Positions 26,150 to 35,736 are shown, counted from the stretch's first letter. The stretch is DNA of 64,000 bases from Chromatiales bacterium (GCA_003251535.1 QKFD01000108.1:109907-173906); one strand, 5' to 3'. The notes: generated by a model not told the origin, from the sequence alone. Program-made: numbers and translations.

Positions 26150-27129
26150 TCCAACTCGGCCAAGCGCTGCCGCTGCTCCCGCAGGGTGTGGATCTGCTCC
26201 TCCCAGTAGTGGGGGGTGGCAAACCAGGGGAAGTGCAGCGGGAAGGCGGGATCGCTCCAGCGGCGTGCCAGCCAGGCGGCGTAGTGGATGAGGCGGAGGG
26301 CGCGCAGCGGCTCCACCAGCACCAGCTGGCGGCGGGGGAAGTCAGCAAACTCCTCGTACCCCTCCAGGAGATCGGCCAGCTGCTCGTTCATCTCACGGCG
26401 ATCGCCGGAGAGGAGCAGCCAGAGATCCTGCATCACCGGCCCCATGCGGCAGTCGTCGAGATCGACGATATGGGCCCCGCTATCGGTCCAGAGCAGGTTG
26501 CCGGGGTGGAAGTCTCCGTGTAGCCGCTGTTGGGGTGGCGCCACGTTGGCGAAGGCGTCGCGCACCCGCAGCAGGATCTCGGCGCTCAGGGTCTCATACT
26601 CACCGCGCAGGGCCGACGGGATCAGATCACCACTCAATAGCAGCCGGCGCGGCGCCTCGCCGAACTCCTCGATATCCACTGCCGGCCGCCACTGGAACGG
26701 CCGCACCGCCCCCAGGGCGTGCAGGCGGCCGAGAAAGCGGCCGATGCGCAGCCGCACCTCCGGGTCCTCCAGCTCCGGCCAGCGGCCGCCGCGGCGAGGA
26801 AAGAGGGCGAAGCGGAAGCCTTGATGGTGGTGGAGTGTCCTGCCATCGGGATCGGCCAGGGGGGGGATCACCGGTACCTCATGCTGGTGCAGCTCCATGG
26901 CGAAGGCGTGCTCCTCCAGGATCTGGGCATCACTCCAGCGTGCGGGGCGGTAAAACTTGGCCACCAGCCACTGATCCCCTTCCAAACCGATCTGGTAGAC
27001 CCGATTCTCATAACTGTTGAGGGCTAACATGCGTCCATCGGGGAGATGGCCTGCCGCCTCTACCGCATCCAGGACCCGCTCAGGGAGTAGGTCAGCATAG
27101 GGGGGGTGGGCGGTCGCGGGGGCGCTCAT
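26146..27129 (-). CDS. srkA: Stress response kinase SrkA (YihE)
   Basis: A 327-residue aminoglycoside-phosphotransferase-fold kinase, the same length as E. coli SrkA. Visible motifs: LNSYENRVYQIGLEG (nucleotide-binding loop), VAKFYRP (ATP-binding Lys), HGDFHPGNLLW (catalytic loop) and IVDLDDC (metal-binding Asp). It phosphorylates Ser/Thr and protects against stress-induced death in E. coli. The gene is transcribed alone, divergent from prlC and convergent, with a 4-base overlap, with the barrel gene. Confidence 0.93.
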   Translation of the reverse strand: MSAPATAHPPYADLLPERVLDAVEAAGHLPDGRMLALNSYENRVYQIGLEGDQWLVAKFYRPARWSDAQILEEHAFAMELHQHEVPVIPPLADPDGRTLHHHQGFRFALFPRRGGRWPELEDPEVRLRIGRFLGRLHALGAVRPFQWRPAVDIEEFGEAPRRLLLSGDLIPSALRGEYETLSAEILLRVRDAFANVAPPQQRLHGDFHPGNLLWTDSGAHIVDLDDCRMGPVMQDLWLLLSGDRREMNEQLADLLEGYEEFADFPRRQLVLVEPLRALRLIHYAAWLARRWSDPAFPLHFPWFATPHYWEEQIHTLREQRQRLAELD

Positions 27130-27173
27130 GTTAAATTGACTCTTATGGTAAACAACTCACCGATCATACCCCT

Positions 27174-29213
27174 ATGACCTTGCCACTACCCGCCTCCAAT
27201 CAACTTCCCTCCTTTGGCGCCATCCTCCCCGAGGAGGTGGAACCGGCCATCGACCAACTACTGGCGGAGAACCGCGCCGAGATCGCGCGGTTACTGGCCG
27301 CCGGCAACCACAGCTGGGAGCAGCTAGTGATGCCGTTGGAGGCGTTGAACGACCGCCTGGATCGCGCCTGGTCGCCCGTCTCCCATCTCAATGCGGTGAA
27401 GAACAGCGAGGCGCTGCGCGCCGCCTACAACGCCTGCCTGCCCAAGCTCTCGGCCTACTACACCGAACTCGGACAGGATGAGCGGCTCTACGCCGCCTAT
27501 CGGGCGATCCAGCAGGGGCCGGCCTATGGCGACTTCTCCCTTGCCCAGCGGGCCGTGATCGAACAGGCCCTGCGCGATTTCCATCTGGCCGGTGTGGACC
27601 TGCCGGCAGAGCGCAAGGTACGCTTCAAGCAGGTGCGTCAGGAGCTATCCCAACTCTCCTCCAAATATGGTGAGAATCTGCTGGACGCCACCCACGGCTG
27701 GGAGCTGTCCATCACCGATGAGGCGCGCCTCGCCGGGCTGCCGGAGAGCGCCCGCGGCCTGCTCCGCCAATATGCGCAGCAACGGGATCTGCCGGGCTGG
27801 TGCGTCACCTTGGAGTTCCCCTCTTACCAGGCGGTGATGACCTATGCCGAGGATCGGGCGCTGCGGCAAGAGCTATATATCGCCTACGCCACCCGCGCCT
27901 CCGATCAAGGACCCAATGCCGGTCGTTGGGACAACAGCGAGTTGATGGAGCAGATCCTGGCCCTGCGCCACGAGATGGCCGGCCTCCTCGGTTACCACGA
28001 CTACGCCGAGCTATCACTGGCCACCAAGATGGCGGAGTCAACCGATGCCGTGCTCGCTTTCCTGACCGATCTCGCCCAGCGCTCGCGCCCGCTGGCGGAG
28101 CGCGAGATGGCGGAGATCAGCGCCTTTGCCGAGGCCCACGGCGGACCGGCGCAGCTGGCGGCGTGGGATGTGAACTTCTGGGCGGAGCGGCTGCGCCAGG
28201 CAAAGTTCCAGCTCTCTCAGGAGGAGCTGCGCCCCTACTTCCCGGTGGATCGGGTGTTGAGTGGCATGTTCGAGACCATCGGCCGCCTCTTTGGTGTGGG
28301 TGTGCGGGAGGTGGCGGAGGTGGAGCGCTGGCATGACGATGTGCGCTTCTTTGAGATCGTGGGGGAAGAGGGGGGCGTGCGTGGGCGTTTCTACCTAGAT
28401 CTCTTCGCCCGCCCCCACAAGCGGGGTGGCGCCTGGATGGACGAGTGTGCCAAGCGGCGCCGACTGGCCGATGGCACATTGCAGATCCCAGTAGCCTACC
28501 TGGTCTGCAACTTCACCCCCCCCACCGCCGAGCACCCCGCCCTCCTGACGCACACGGAGGTGGAGACGCTGTTCCACGAGTTTGGCCACGGTCTCCACCA
28601 CATGCTGACCCAAGTGGACTTTGCGCCGGTCTCTGGGATCAACGGGGTACCGTGGGATGCGGTGGAGCTGCCGAGCCAGTTCATGGAGAACTTCTGCTGG
28701 GAGCAGGAGCCGCTGGCCCTGATTGCGGGCCACTACCAGAGTGGGGCGCCGCTGCCGGATGCGCTTTACCAACGGATGCGGGCGGCCAAGCACTTCCAGG
28801 CCGGAATGCAGACGGTGCGCCAGTTGGAGTTTGCCCTCTTCGACTTCCGCCTGCATCGGCAGTATGAGCCGCAGTTAGGCGGACGTATCCAAGAGACCGT
28901 GGACGCGGTACGGGCCGAGGTGGCGGTGGTGCCGGTGCCCGCCTACAACCGGATGCAGCACAGCTTCAGCCACATCTTTGCCGGTGGCTATGCGGCCGGC
29001 TACTACAGCTATAAGTGGGCCGAGGTGCTGTCGGCCGACGCCTTCAGCCGGTTTGAGGAGGAGGGGGTATTCAACCCCGTCACCGGCCGCGCCTTCCTGC
29101 AACAGATCTTGGAGCAAGGGGGGGCGCAGGGGCCGATGGAGCTGTTTGTCGCCTTCCGCGGTCGCAAGCCGACGGTGGATGCACTGCTGCGCCACAACGG
29201 CGTGGCGGCGTAG
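27174..29213 (+). CDS. prlC: Oligopeptidase A
   Basis: A 679-residue M3-family zinc metallopeptidase, equal in length to E. coli OpdA. The zinc motif is intact: LFHEFGHGLHHML, with the distal Glu in the VELPSQFMENFCWE segment. The substrate-binding loop near the C-terminus (FSHIFAGGYAAGYYSYKWAEVLSADAF) is typical. It degrades cytoplasmic oligopeptides and cleaved signal peptides. A 12-bp hairpin follows the gene. Confidence 0.97.
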   Translation: MTLPLPASNQLPSFGAILPEEVEPAIDQLLAENRAEIARLLAAGNHSWEQLVMPLEALNDRLDRAWSPVSHLNAVKNSEALRAAYNACLPKLSAYYTELGQDERLYAAYRAIQQGPAYGDFSLAQRAVIEQALRDFHLAGVDLPAERKVRFKQVRQELSQLSSKYGENLLDATHGWELSITDEARLAGLPESARGLLRQYAQQRDLPGWCVTLEFPSYQAVMTYAEDRALRQELYIAYATRASDQGPNAGRWDNSELMEQILALRHEMAGLLGYHDYAELSLATKMAESTDAVLAFLTDLAQRSRPLAEREMAEISAFAEAHGGPAQLAAWDVNFWAERLRQAKFQLSQEELRPYFPVDRVLSGMFETIGRLFGVGVREVAEVERWHDDVRFFEIVGEEGGVRGRFYLDLFARPHKRGGAWMDECAKRRRLADGTLQIPVAYLVCNFTPPTAEHPALLTHTEVETLFHEFGHGLHHMLTQVDFAPVSGINGVPWDAVELPSQFMENFCWEQEPLALIAGHYQSGAPLPDALYQRMRAAKHFQAGMQTVRQLEFALFDFRLHRQYEPQLGGRIQETVDAVRAEVAVVPVPAYNRMQHSFSHIFAGGYAAGYYSYKWAEVLSADAFSRFEEEGVFNPVTGRAFLQQILEQGGAQGPMELFVAFRGRKPTVDALLRHNGVAA

Positions 29214-29223
29214 CACCCTCCTG

Positions 29224-29256
29224 CGCCGGCGGCCCTAAGCGACCGGGCCGCCGGCG
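29224..29256. terminator. Bidirectional hairpin terminator
   Basis: CGCCGGCGGCCC (29224-29235) and GGGCCGCCGGCG (29245-29256) form a perfect 12-bp stem with a 9-nt loop, between convergent prlC and the FG-GAP protein gene. Confidence 0.7.
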
Positions 29257-29261
29257 TTAGA

Positions 29262-32200
29262 TCACTCCCCCTGACCTGCGGCCGCCAACGCCGTGGCGAC
29301 CACCGGCACCAGCTCGCCCCCTTGGCGTAGCCGGTAGCGGGTGTCGGCCTTCACCCCCTTGAAGCTCTGGCGTTCGCCATTGGGCCAGCGCACGGTCAGA
29401 TCGGCGCTCGTATCTACCCCCAGGCCGAAGTGCTGCACCTTGGAGGGGGAGGTGAGATAGCCGACGGCGCTAAACACCTCACGCCACATCCCCTTGCTGT
29501 GTTCGCTGTCGGCAATCAGCTGGGCGCCAATGGCGTCGCGGGTGACCCCCTTGCTCGGATCCCCCTCCAACGTCACCTTGATCCAGTGGTGGCCGCGCGC
29601 TTCACTGTGGTTGCGCAGCACCACGGCCGGCATGTTGAAGTTGTTGATGACGATATCGAGGTCGCCATCGTCGTCGATATCGACATAGCCGACGGCGCGG
29701 GAGTTGCTGAGGATATCCGTGCCACTGCGCCGCGACTCCTCGTTCAACTTGCCGCCGTCGTTGACGAAGAAGACGTTCCGCTCCTTCTCCGAGACCGGGA
29801 TGATCACATCTCGCGCCTGGCCGCTGGAGTCGGTGAAGTAGGGGTTGACGCTGGAGTAGACGGAGAACTCATTCATGCCGTTGGTGACGTAGAGGTCATC
29901 GTCGCCATCGTTGTCGTAGTCGAAGAACTGCGAACCCCAGGCCCAGCCGGTGGCGTTAAGGCCGCGCCCTACGGCATCGGAGAGCCGATACTCGGCCAGC
30001 TTGCCATCCGCCGCCACCGAGGTGAACAGGTCATTGGCCTCCACCACCCGCATGGTGGCCAACTTGTCGGGGTTGAACTTCATGCGCATCTTATCGTCGG
30101 GCAGGATGTACTTCTCATCCTTGTTCATGGTGACGATGTTGGAGATGTAGACGTCTGGATAGCCATCCCGATTCAGATCGGTGATCCCGACATTCATGGT
30201 GTAGCTCGGCTTGTCGGTGCCGATGCGGGTGGAGATATCCTCGAACTTGCCGTTGCCCAGGTTGCGGTACCAGGCGTTGACGCCAAAGTCGTTCCCGCAG
30301 ATGAGATCTTCCCAGCCATCGCCATCGAAGTCGGCGTGGCCGAACGCCTGCGCCCACCCCAGGTTATCGACGCCACTACCGGCGGTAGCGTCCTGGAACA
30401 CCAGGCCGCCCTGGTTGTGGAAGAGTTTGTCCGGCAGGCCGTTGCTGTTGCGCCGCGCCAAGGTGGGCAGCACACCGCGCACATAGTCACCGAAGTAGCC
30501 GATGTAGAGATCGAGCAGGCCATCCTTGTCGTAGTCGATGGCCACGGCGGGACCACCCACCATCCCCTTGCCGCCCAGCCCCGCCTTGGCGGTGACATCC
30601 TCGAAGCGGCCACCGCCCAGGTTGCGATAGAGCCGGTGATCGTCATCCACGTAGCTGATGAAGATATCCTGTAGGCCGTCGTTGTCGAAGTCGGCCACCA
30701 GCGGTTGGCGCGGCTCGCCAGGCAGGCCGTCGGGACGGGTCCAGGCGATACCGGCGGTCTGGGTGGCGTCGATGAATTTGCCCTCGCCATCGGCCAGGAA
30801 GAGCCGGTTGCCGCTGCCAGAGAGGAGCAGCAGGTCGTCATCGCCGTCGTTGTCGAGGTCGGCGATGGCGAGGCCGCCGCCGCCAAACGCCTGGGGCACC
30901 GCCAGCTGGGCCACCTCGCCGTCACGCACGGTGTAGCTGCGGATGAGGCGGTTGAGCCAATCTGACATGCGGTGGCGGAACACCACCCCGCTGGCGGCGG
31001 TGGCATCGGAGAACCAACCTCCCTGCGGGGCGCTGGCGCTGGCGGCCACCGATACCACGCCGCTCTCCTGGGGCGCGTCGGCCGGGGCGCTGGCGTTTTC
31101 GTTGAGCAGGGTCTGGATCTGTACCAGTGCCTTGGCCAGATGGCTGCGATTGAGCCGTAGCGACTCCTCCTCTTTGGCGACGTTGCCTGCGATCCGCAAC
31201 ATCAGGCCGCCAAACTGGGCGGTCCCCTCCACGAGCAGCTCGGCGGCAAAGGGATCTGGCTCCAGGGTGCCGGCGTAGTTGGGATCTTTGAGGGTCTCGG
31301 CCAGGTAGAACCAGTGGATACCGGGGTCGCGGAAGGAGTCGAGGTCGTAGGCCTCAATGGTGATGCGCTTGTTGCGCGGGAGGCGTGGGAAGTAGATCAC
31401 ATCCTCATAGGCGTTGAGGGTGTGCGGCTCATACATCTGGAGGGCGGTGTGGACATCGGTGACCCGGATGTAGGGGTGACCCGCCTGCCGCGCCTGGCGC
31501 TCCGCCTCCAGCATCACATCGGCGGTGAACTGGATCATCGCCTCGTTGAATACGTCCTTGAAGCCCTTGCTCTCCGCCTCATCAGTGGGCCAGCCGTGGC
31601 GCGCCATGTAGACCTGGATGTTGCGCACGAAGAGCGGCATGGAGAGGTTGTTGTAGGCGGCGTAGGCGGCCAGCTTCTCATCGACAATGGCGCGGATGGT
31701 GGGGAAGCGCTCCGCCGAGCCGGTGTCGGCCACGGCCGGTGCCGCTGCCACCGACGGTGCCGGTGCCGTGGGGGTGAGGACCAGTGCCTGCCACGCCTTG
31801 CGCAGCAGGGCGGGGCCCATGTGGCCGCTATTGTCCAGGCGGGTGGCGCGATCGGCGTGTTGCAGGGCCGCCAGGGTGATCAGGTCGATCGCCTCTTTAA
31901 ATAGATCCACCGCATCGGCACTGAGGGGCAGGAGGGTGGAGGTGGGGTCGAGCAGGGCATCCTGCTGCACCGCGAGGACCGCCCGCAGGGCGTAGGCGAC
32001 AGTGCCGTACTGGCGCCGGTCACGCTCGGCGATCTCGGTGCGGCGCACGGGATCGTCGCCGTGGAGGGTGTAGTCGCCGTTCTCGTGGTGCTGGAATGGT
32101 ACCGCCGCCTGCACGAAGGGGCTGAGGGCAGCGGCGTCCACCTGTGCCGCCCCGGCTGTCCGGGCCGCATCGGAGGCCTGCTGCCAGAGGGTGCGGATCA

Positions 32201-32453
32201 GCGCCTTCTGTAGCTCGATCTTCTCAAACCGGGTCTCGCTCTCCAGGGGAGTGCCGTAGATGAAATCCTCCAGTCGGCTGGCGGTGGCGTAGCACTTGGG
32301 GTCGCGCTTCTGCTCCAGTTTGCCGATCTGCTCGATGATGGTCGGCACGGAGCTCTCTGGCGCCGCAGATTGGGCCAGGGCGGCAGACGGCAGAAGGAGC
32401 AGGCCGATGGCCTGGGCGAGGATGCGACGGCGGTAGTGGGGTCGAGACTGCAT
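29262..32453 (-). CDS. Large exported FG-GAP/VCBS repeat protein with ASPIC/UnbV C-terminus (CRTAC1-like)
   Basis: A 1063-residue protein with AGGAGG upstream and a signal peptide (about 1-27, AQAIGLLLLPSAALAQ). Residues 30-470 have no domain I recognise; they are helical and contain several Trp/Tyr-rich segments. From about 530 to 930 there are seven calcium-binding D-x-D-x-D-G-x-x-D motifs (for example DLDNDGDDD, DFDNDGLQD, DYDKDGLLD, DFDGDGWED), the hallmark of FG-GAP/VCBS propeller blades. The end (about 985-1050, LTVRWPNGERQSFKGV) is an ASPIC/UnbV domain as in CRTAC1. It should fold as a calcium-bound beta-propeller outside the inner membrane. Its function is unknown. It is a single gene. 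Confidence 0.85.
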   Translation of the reverse strand: MQSRPHYRRRILAQAIGLLLLPSAALAQSAAPESSVPTIIEQIGKLEQKRDPKCYATASRLEDFIYGTPLESETRFEKIELQKALIRTLWQQASDAARTAGAAQVDAAALSPFVQAAVPFQHHENGDYTLHGDDPVRRTEIAERDRRQYGTVAYALRAVLAVQQDALLDPTSTLLPLSADAVDLFKEAIDLITLAALQHADRATRLDNSGHMGPALLRKAWQALVLTPTAPAPSVAAAPAVADTGSAERFPTIRAIVDEKLAAYAAYNNLSMPLFVRNIQVYMARHGWPTDEAESKGFKDVFNEAMIQFTADVMLEAERQARQAGHPYIRVTDVHTALQMYEPHTLNAYEDVIYFPRLPRNKRITIEAYDLDSFRDPGIHWFYLAETLKDPNYAGTLEPDPFAAELLVEGTAQFGGLMLRIAGNVAKEEESLRLNRSHLAKALVQIQTLLNENASAPADAPQESGVVSVAASASAPQGGWFSDATAASGVVFRHRMSDWLNRLIRSYTVRDGEVAQLAVPQAFGGGGLAIADLDNDGDDDLLLLSGSGNRLFLADGEGKFIDATQTAGIAWTRPDGLPGEPRQPLVADFDNDGLQDIFISYVDDDHRLYRNLGGGRFEDVTAKAGLGGKGMVGGPAVAIDYDKDGLLDLYIGYFGDYVRGVLPTLARRNSNGLPDKLFHNQGGLVFQDATAGSGVDNLGWAQAFGHADFDGDGWEDLICGNDFGVNAWYRNLGNGKFEDISTRIGTDKPSYTMNVGITDLNRDGYPDVYISNIVTMNKDEKYILPDDKMRMKFNPDKLATMRVVEANDLFTSVAADGKLAEYRLSDAVGRGLNATGWAWGSQFFDYDNDGDDDLYVTNGMNEFSVYSSVNPYFTDSSGQARDVIIPVSEKERNVFFVNDGGKLNEESRRSGTDILSNSRAVGYVDIDDDGDLDIVINNFNMPAVVLRNHSEARGHHWIKVTLEGDPSKGVTRDAIGAQLIADSEHSKGMWREVFSAVGYLTSPSKVQHFGLGVDTSADLTVRWPNGERQSFKGVKADTRYRLRQGGELVPVVATALAAAGQGE

Positions 32454-32772
32454 GGCAGAGATGCCTCCTGGGTGCGTGGTGGGCGGCGGGTATCGTTGAG
32501 GTTTTTATTGCCGCTAACCCATCTCCGCCCCGCCGCTGCCGGTCCTCGCTGGAGAGGAGGTGGCTAGAGGGAGATGGAGGGTTCGGTCGGGGCGAGTTTA
32601 ACCGCCGAATTGTGGCAAGTGCGAGCCATAAGGCGGTGGGTGGCCCAATGAGTTGGGGCCTGCCTCCCACGCCTAGCGGTGTGCCCACCCCCTCCTCGCG
32701 TCACCACCTCGGGGGCCGCTGGCTAGGTAGGGGGCTAAATGCGGAGTTGCAGGAGGGGGGTGATCCCCAAGC
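32454..32772. other. Intergenic region, no gene seen
   Basis: 319 bases upstream of the FG-GAP protein gene and downstream of the small hypothetical gene. It is G/C-tract-rich, with no repeat, RNA or promoter that I can support beyond the Shine-Dalgarno AGGAGG of the minus-strand gene near 32470. Confidence 0.45.
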
Positions 32773-33111
32773 TCACTGGGTTGGTGGGGGTTGCAGAGGG
32801 GGGAGCGGGGGGTCTACGGGGGTGATGAGTAGCTCATCGCTTACGCTATCGTCGCCATTGGGGGCGAAGACGAAGCCGATGACCACAACGGCATCCTGCC
32901 CCTCATCGTCCCACATACAGACCGCCTGCTTGCGGTAACGGGTACCGGAGGGGGCGGTCTCCTCCTCACTATCGACATGGGTGAAGGTGGCGCGGTCGCT
33001 CAACTCGGTGTACGGGAGCGTGCGGTAGCGACCCAGCAGGGTGGTGAGTAGCGCACGCGCCTCGACCGCATCGAGGTGGCCGTCACCGGAGAGCTGTTTC
33101 GGCATGAACAT
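32773..33111 (-). CDS. Small hypothetical protein
   Basis: A 112-residue protein, not recognised. The ATG chosen has GGAGGGGGAA directly upstream; a Met two codons later is also possible. An N-terminal stretch SGDGHLDAVEARALLTTLLGRY resembles an EF-hand-like loop (D-x-D-x-L-D). A beta-rich part follows (RYRKQAVCMWDDEGQDAVVVIGFVF) and a Pro-rich tail. There is no signal peptide or membrane segment, so it is probably cytoplasmic. It has no close operon partner. Confidence 0.6.
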   Translation of the reverse strand: MFMPKQLSGDGHLDAVEARALLTTLLGRYRTLPYTELSDRATFTHVDSEEETAPSGTRYRKQAVCMWDDEGQDAVVVIGFVFAPNGDDSVSDELLITPVDPPLPPLQPPPTQ

Positions 33112-33460
33112 CTGTTCCCCCTCCCGCCTAACTGCCTCTGGGTCCCAACTAACTCTCTGGGCAGAGGTCCTCGGCGTGGCTGGGTAGTTGCGCCGCTGCG
33201 GCGCAGACGATGAACTCCACGGATAGTGGAGGCCTGGCAACCCGCGGTTGCCGTGGCGGCGGAGGGTCGAGGGAGTGGGGGGGCGGTGGGGCCACCGGCC
33301 CTGCGTGCCGCCGCTATCTTCCCGCCAACGCTGGGTGGTCGCAAGCCGGTTGGTGCGCTATCTCCCCTTTTTCCTTGCGGGTTGGCGGGGGCGGTCCAGG
33401 CCCAGAAACAGAAAACCCCGCCGAAGCGGGGTTTTCTGGAGTTTTCAAGCCGCGTTGCCG
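33112..33460. other. Intergenic region with palindrome and csp terminator
   Basis: No gene. It holds a near-perfect 17-nt palindrome (TGCGCCGC-T-GCGGCGCA, 33189-33205), several runs of five or more G (33265-33295) and, at its right end, the terminator of the cold-shock gene. Confidence 0.5.
33409..33438 (-). terminator. Intrinsic terminator of the cold-shock gene
   Basis: CAGAAAACCCCGC (33409-33421), loop CGAA, GCGGGGTTTTCTG (33426-33438). Read on the minus strand the 3' arm ends in TTTTCTG and TTTC follows, a good intrinsic terminator shape 22 bases after the csp stop. Confidence 0.85.
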
Positions 33461-33664
33461 TCAGATGGTGACGACGTTGCTAGCCTGGAGCCCCTTGGGA
33501 CCTTGCTGGAGGTCGAAGCTCACCTTCTGCCCCTCAGCCAGGGTACGGAACCCAGAGCCCTTGATGGCGCTGAAGTGCACAAACACGTCAGCTCCGCCGT
33601 TGTCCTGGGTGATGAAGCCGAAACCCTTAGCCTCGTTGAACCACTTAACAGTGCCAGTTGCCAT
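33461..33664 (-). CDS. Cold-shock protein (CspA family)
   Basis: A 67-residue single cold-shock domain: [18 protein letters not shown] carries RNP1 (KGFGFI) and DVFVHFSAI carries RNP2. It binds single-stranded nucleic acid and acts as an RNA chaperone. GAAGGT precedes the ATG. A CATAAT hexamer on the minus strand (33698-33693) may be the -10. Whether it is cold-induced cannot be told; the leader would be short compared with the long E. coli cspA leader. Confidence 0.95.
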   Translation of the reverse strand: MATGTVKWFNEAKGFGFITQDNGGADVFVHFSAIKGSGFRTLAEGQKVSFDLQQGPKGLQASNVVTI

Positions 33665-33936
33665 TTACCAATTACCTTCACTAAACAATAGGATTATGCA
33701 GATGTAGCCAGACAGCGGAGAAGGGACTCGGGAGGTGTACCAGGGGGTTCAACGACCGAACATCCATTCGCCAACTGCAAGCCCAACAGACTATAGGCGA
33801 TCCCCGCTCGAAGTGCGATGAGATCTACCGCCGGAAATAGAAAAAAAATCTTTTCCCCACGCCAACCCCCCACTACGGATATGGGAACGGCGGTGAGCGC
33901 CATGGTTCATGGCGGGTGGTCGAGGCCGCTGCTGGC

Positions 33937-34380
33937 TCAGCGGCACCACTTCTCCACCGCTAGGCGGGCCTGCGTCTCAACGGCCGTCCGCTCCTGGTCG
34001 GTCATATCGCGGCGCTTACCCTGCTCGTCCTCCCACTGCACGCGGGAGGCCTGGGTACGCTGGGTCAACTCGCGCTGCGCCTGTTCGCATTTGCGCTTGC
34101 GCTGTGCCTCCTCCTCCCGTGCCTTCTCCTTGGCGCTGCGCCGCTCCTCCTGCTCGGCCTCATAGGCCTCGCTGAACGCCTTGAGCTGTTGACGGCGATT
34201 CTGGGCCTCGGGATCCGGGCTTGTGGGGGCGACGGGTATATCGATGCTGAGCGCCTTTTGGGCATTGGGCGGGGCATCCCCGAAGTGGACACCCCCTTGG
34301 TCATCGGTCCAGCGGTAGACATCGGCCCCGGCACCTAGGGGCCATAGGGTCAGCAGCAGCCAGCAGATACTCTTTTTCAT
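33937..34380 (-). CDS. DUF4124-containing exported protein (1)
   Basis: A 147-residue protein with signal peptide (MKKSICWLLLTLWPLGAGA). A DUF4124 motif follows at once: VYRWTDDQGGVHFGDAPP. A long Glu/Lys/Arg-rich helix (about 70-130, likely coiled coil) comes next, and a C-terminal Cys (VEKWCR) pairs possibly with the Cys of RKRKCEQ. DUF4124 proteins are periplasmic, with unknown function. The paralogue lies 40 bases upstream on the same strand. Confidence 0.85.
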   Translation of the reverse strand: MKKSICWLLLTLWPLGAGADVYRWTDDQGGVHFGDAPPNAQKALSIDIPVAPTSPDPEAQNRRQQLKAFSEAYEAEQEERRSAKEKAREEEAQRKRKCEQAQRELTQRTQASRVQWEDEQGKRRDMTDQERTAVETQARLAVEKWCR

Positions 34381-34420
34381 TCAGCCTCCCTGACGGCCAA
34401 GCCCCGCCTCGACCGTCGTG

Positions 34421-34882
34421 TCACAGGCTCTCGTTACACCAGAAGGCCGTTTCACCCGCCAGCGCCCGCTCGGCGATCCTTTTATCCTCGCCCGCCAGGA
34501 TCCGCTGGCGCCCCTTGGCGTCCGCTTCGTAGGCGACGGAGGCGAGGCGCATCTTGTTGAGGCGGCGACGGGCATCCTCGCAACTCTGCTGTCGGGCGGC
34601 GCTCCCCTGCTCCAACATCGCCTCAGAGGTGGCGGCATCGGGGCGCTCCTGGGTGAAGGTCTCTACCGCCTGCCGGTTGGGTTTGCGGTTAGTACTTTTG
34701 CGGGGTTTGACGTTGCTGAAGGTGTAGTTAACGCCATCGTCGCTAAAGGTGACCCGCTGTGCCTTGCGGTTGGCGGGGCGCTCATCGCTGAAGTGGATGA
34801 CCCCCTGGGAGTCGGTCCATTTGTAGATAGTGGCGCCGGTGGTGAGGGGCCATATCAGTAGTGAGAGTATGAGCCAACGCAT
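34421..34882 (-). CDS. DUF4124-containing exported protein (2)
   Basis: A 153-residue paralogue of the neighbouring protein: signal peptide (MRWLILSLLIWPLTTGA), DUF4124 motif IYKWTDSQGVIHFSDERP, a Lys/Arg-rich linker and a helical C-terminus with two Cys (QQSCEDARRRLNKM and AFWCNESL) placed as in the paralogue. The two genes likely arose by tandem duplication and are probably cotranscribed. The conserved Cys pair suggests a disulfide in the periplasm. Confidence 0.85.
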   Translation of the reverse strand: MRWLILSLLIWPLTTGATIYKWTDSQGVIHFSDERPANRKAQRVTFSDDGVNYTFSNVKPRKSTNRKPNRQAVETFTQERPDAATSEAMLEQGSAARQQSCEDARRRLNKMRLASVAYEADAKGRQRILAGEDKRIAERALAGETAFWCNESL

Positions 34883-34917
34883 TGTGGACCTGCCTGTTGG
34901 GTCAAAAGGGGCGCGCC

Positions 34918-35727
34918 TTAAGGTCGCGCAGCGGGGGCGCGCAGCCGATCGAGCCGCAGCCGGTCCCGTTCATCAAACAGCCGGCGTACCCCCAACCATA
35001 CAGCTGCCATGGTACCGAATCCCGTCCCGGCGGTGATGAGAAACATGATGAGGATTTGGTATTTCACCGCCTCCAAGGGGGGCGCCCCTGCCAAGATCTG
35101 GCCTGTCATCATCCCAGGTAGGCTCACCACCCCCGCTGCCGCCATGGCGTTGAGGATGGGGACCAGGCCGATACGCATACTCTCGCGTCGTAGATCGGAG
35201 GCCGCCTCCACGGCGCTCTGGCCCAGCGCCAGCCGCGCCTCCAGGGTGGCGCGCTGTTTGAACGCCTCGCCGGTCAAGTGGTCGAGGGCCAGGGAGATGC
35301 CGTTCATGGTGTTGCCGAGCAGCATCCCCAGCAGGGGGATGGCGTACTGCGGCAGGTACCAGGGGCTGGGGCCGATGATCACCGTCAGGGTCAGGATGGC
35401 GACGCTGAAGGAGGAGAGGAACATCGAGGTGACGCCGATACCGAAACCCCACCCCCCGGTGAAGGGGCGCTTCTGTCGTGCCCGCACCTCACGGCCTGCC
35501 ACCAGCAGCATGAATAGGGCAAGCAGTGCCACCAACCCGAGGGCGGCATAGTGGAACAGCGCCTCTAATACAAAGCCTATCAGCACCAGCTGGATCGCCG
35601 TGCGGAGTGCCGAGAGCAGCAGACGCCGTTCCAGGCCGAGCCGCAGTGGGTGGGAGAGGGCGGCCAGAAGCAGTATCAGCAGCGCCGCCAGGGAGAGATC
35701 AAAGGGGGTGAGGGTGATGGCCTGCAT
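34918..35727 (-). CDS. fetB: FetB-type ABC transporter permease
   Basis: A 269-residue UPF0014/FetB membrane protein with about seven helices, and the family motif AIPLLGMLLGNTMNGISLALDHL followed by VEAASDLRRESMRIGLVPILNAMAAAGVVSLPGMMTGQIL (quoted in parts). In E. coli FetAB lowers cellular iron and gives peroxide resistance. It is encoded 9 bases after fetA on the same strand. Confidence 0.9.
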   Translation of the reverse strand: MQAITLTPFDLSLAALLILLLAALSHPLRLGLERRLLLSALRTAIQLVLIGFVLEALFHYAALGLVALLALFMLLVAGREVRARQKRPFTGGWGFGIGVTSMFLSSFSVAILTLTVIIGPSPWYLPQYAIPLLGMLLGNTMNGISLALDHLTGEAFKQRATLEARLALGQSAVEAASDLRRESMRIGLVPILNAMAAAGVVSLPGMMTGQILAGAPPLEAVKYQILIMFLITAGTGFGTMAAVWLGVRRLFDERDRLRLDRLRAPAARP

Positions 35728-35736
35728 GGAGGTCTC

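Noticed and set aside
29430..30674. 414-residue plus-strand open frame
   Set aside because: It is the complement of the FG-GAP repeats, and its Val/Ile/Asp-rich repeats just mirror the D-x-D-G codons.
33694..33903. 69-residue minus-strand frame upstream of the cold-shock gene
   Set aside because: No ribosome-binding site and no family features; it overlaps the likely csp promoter.
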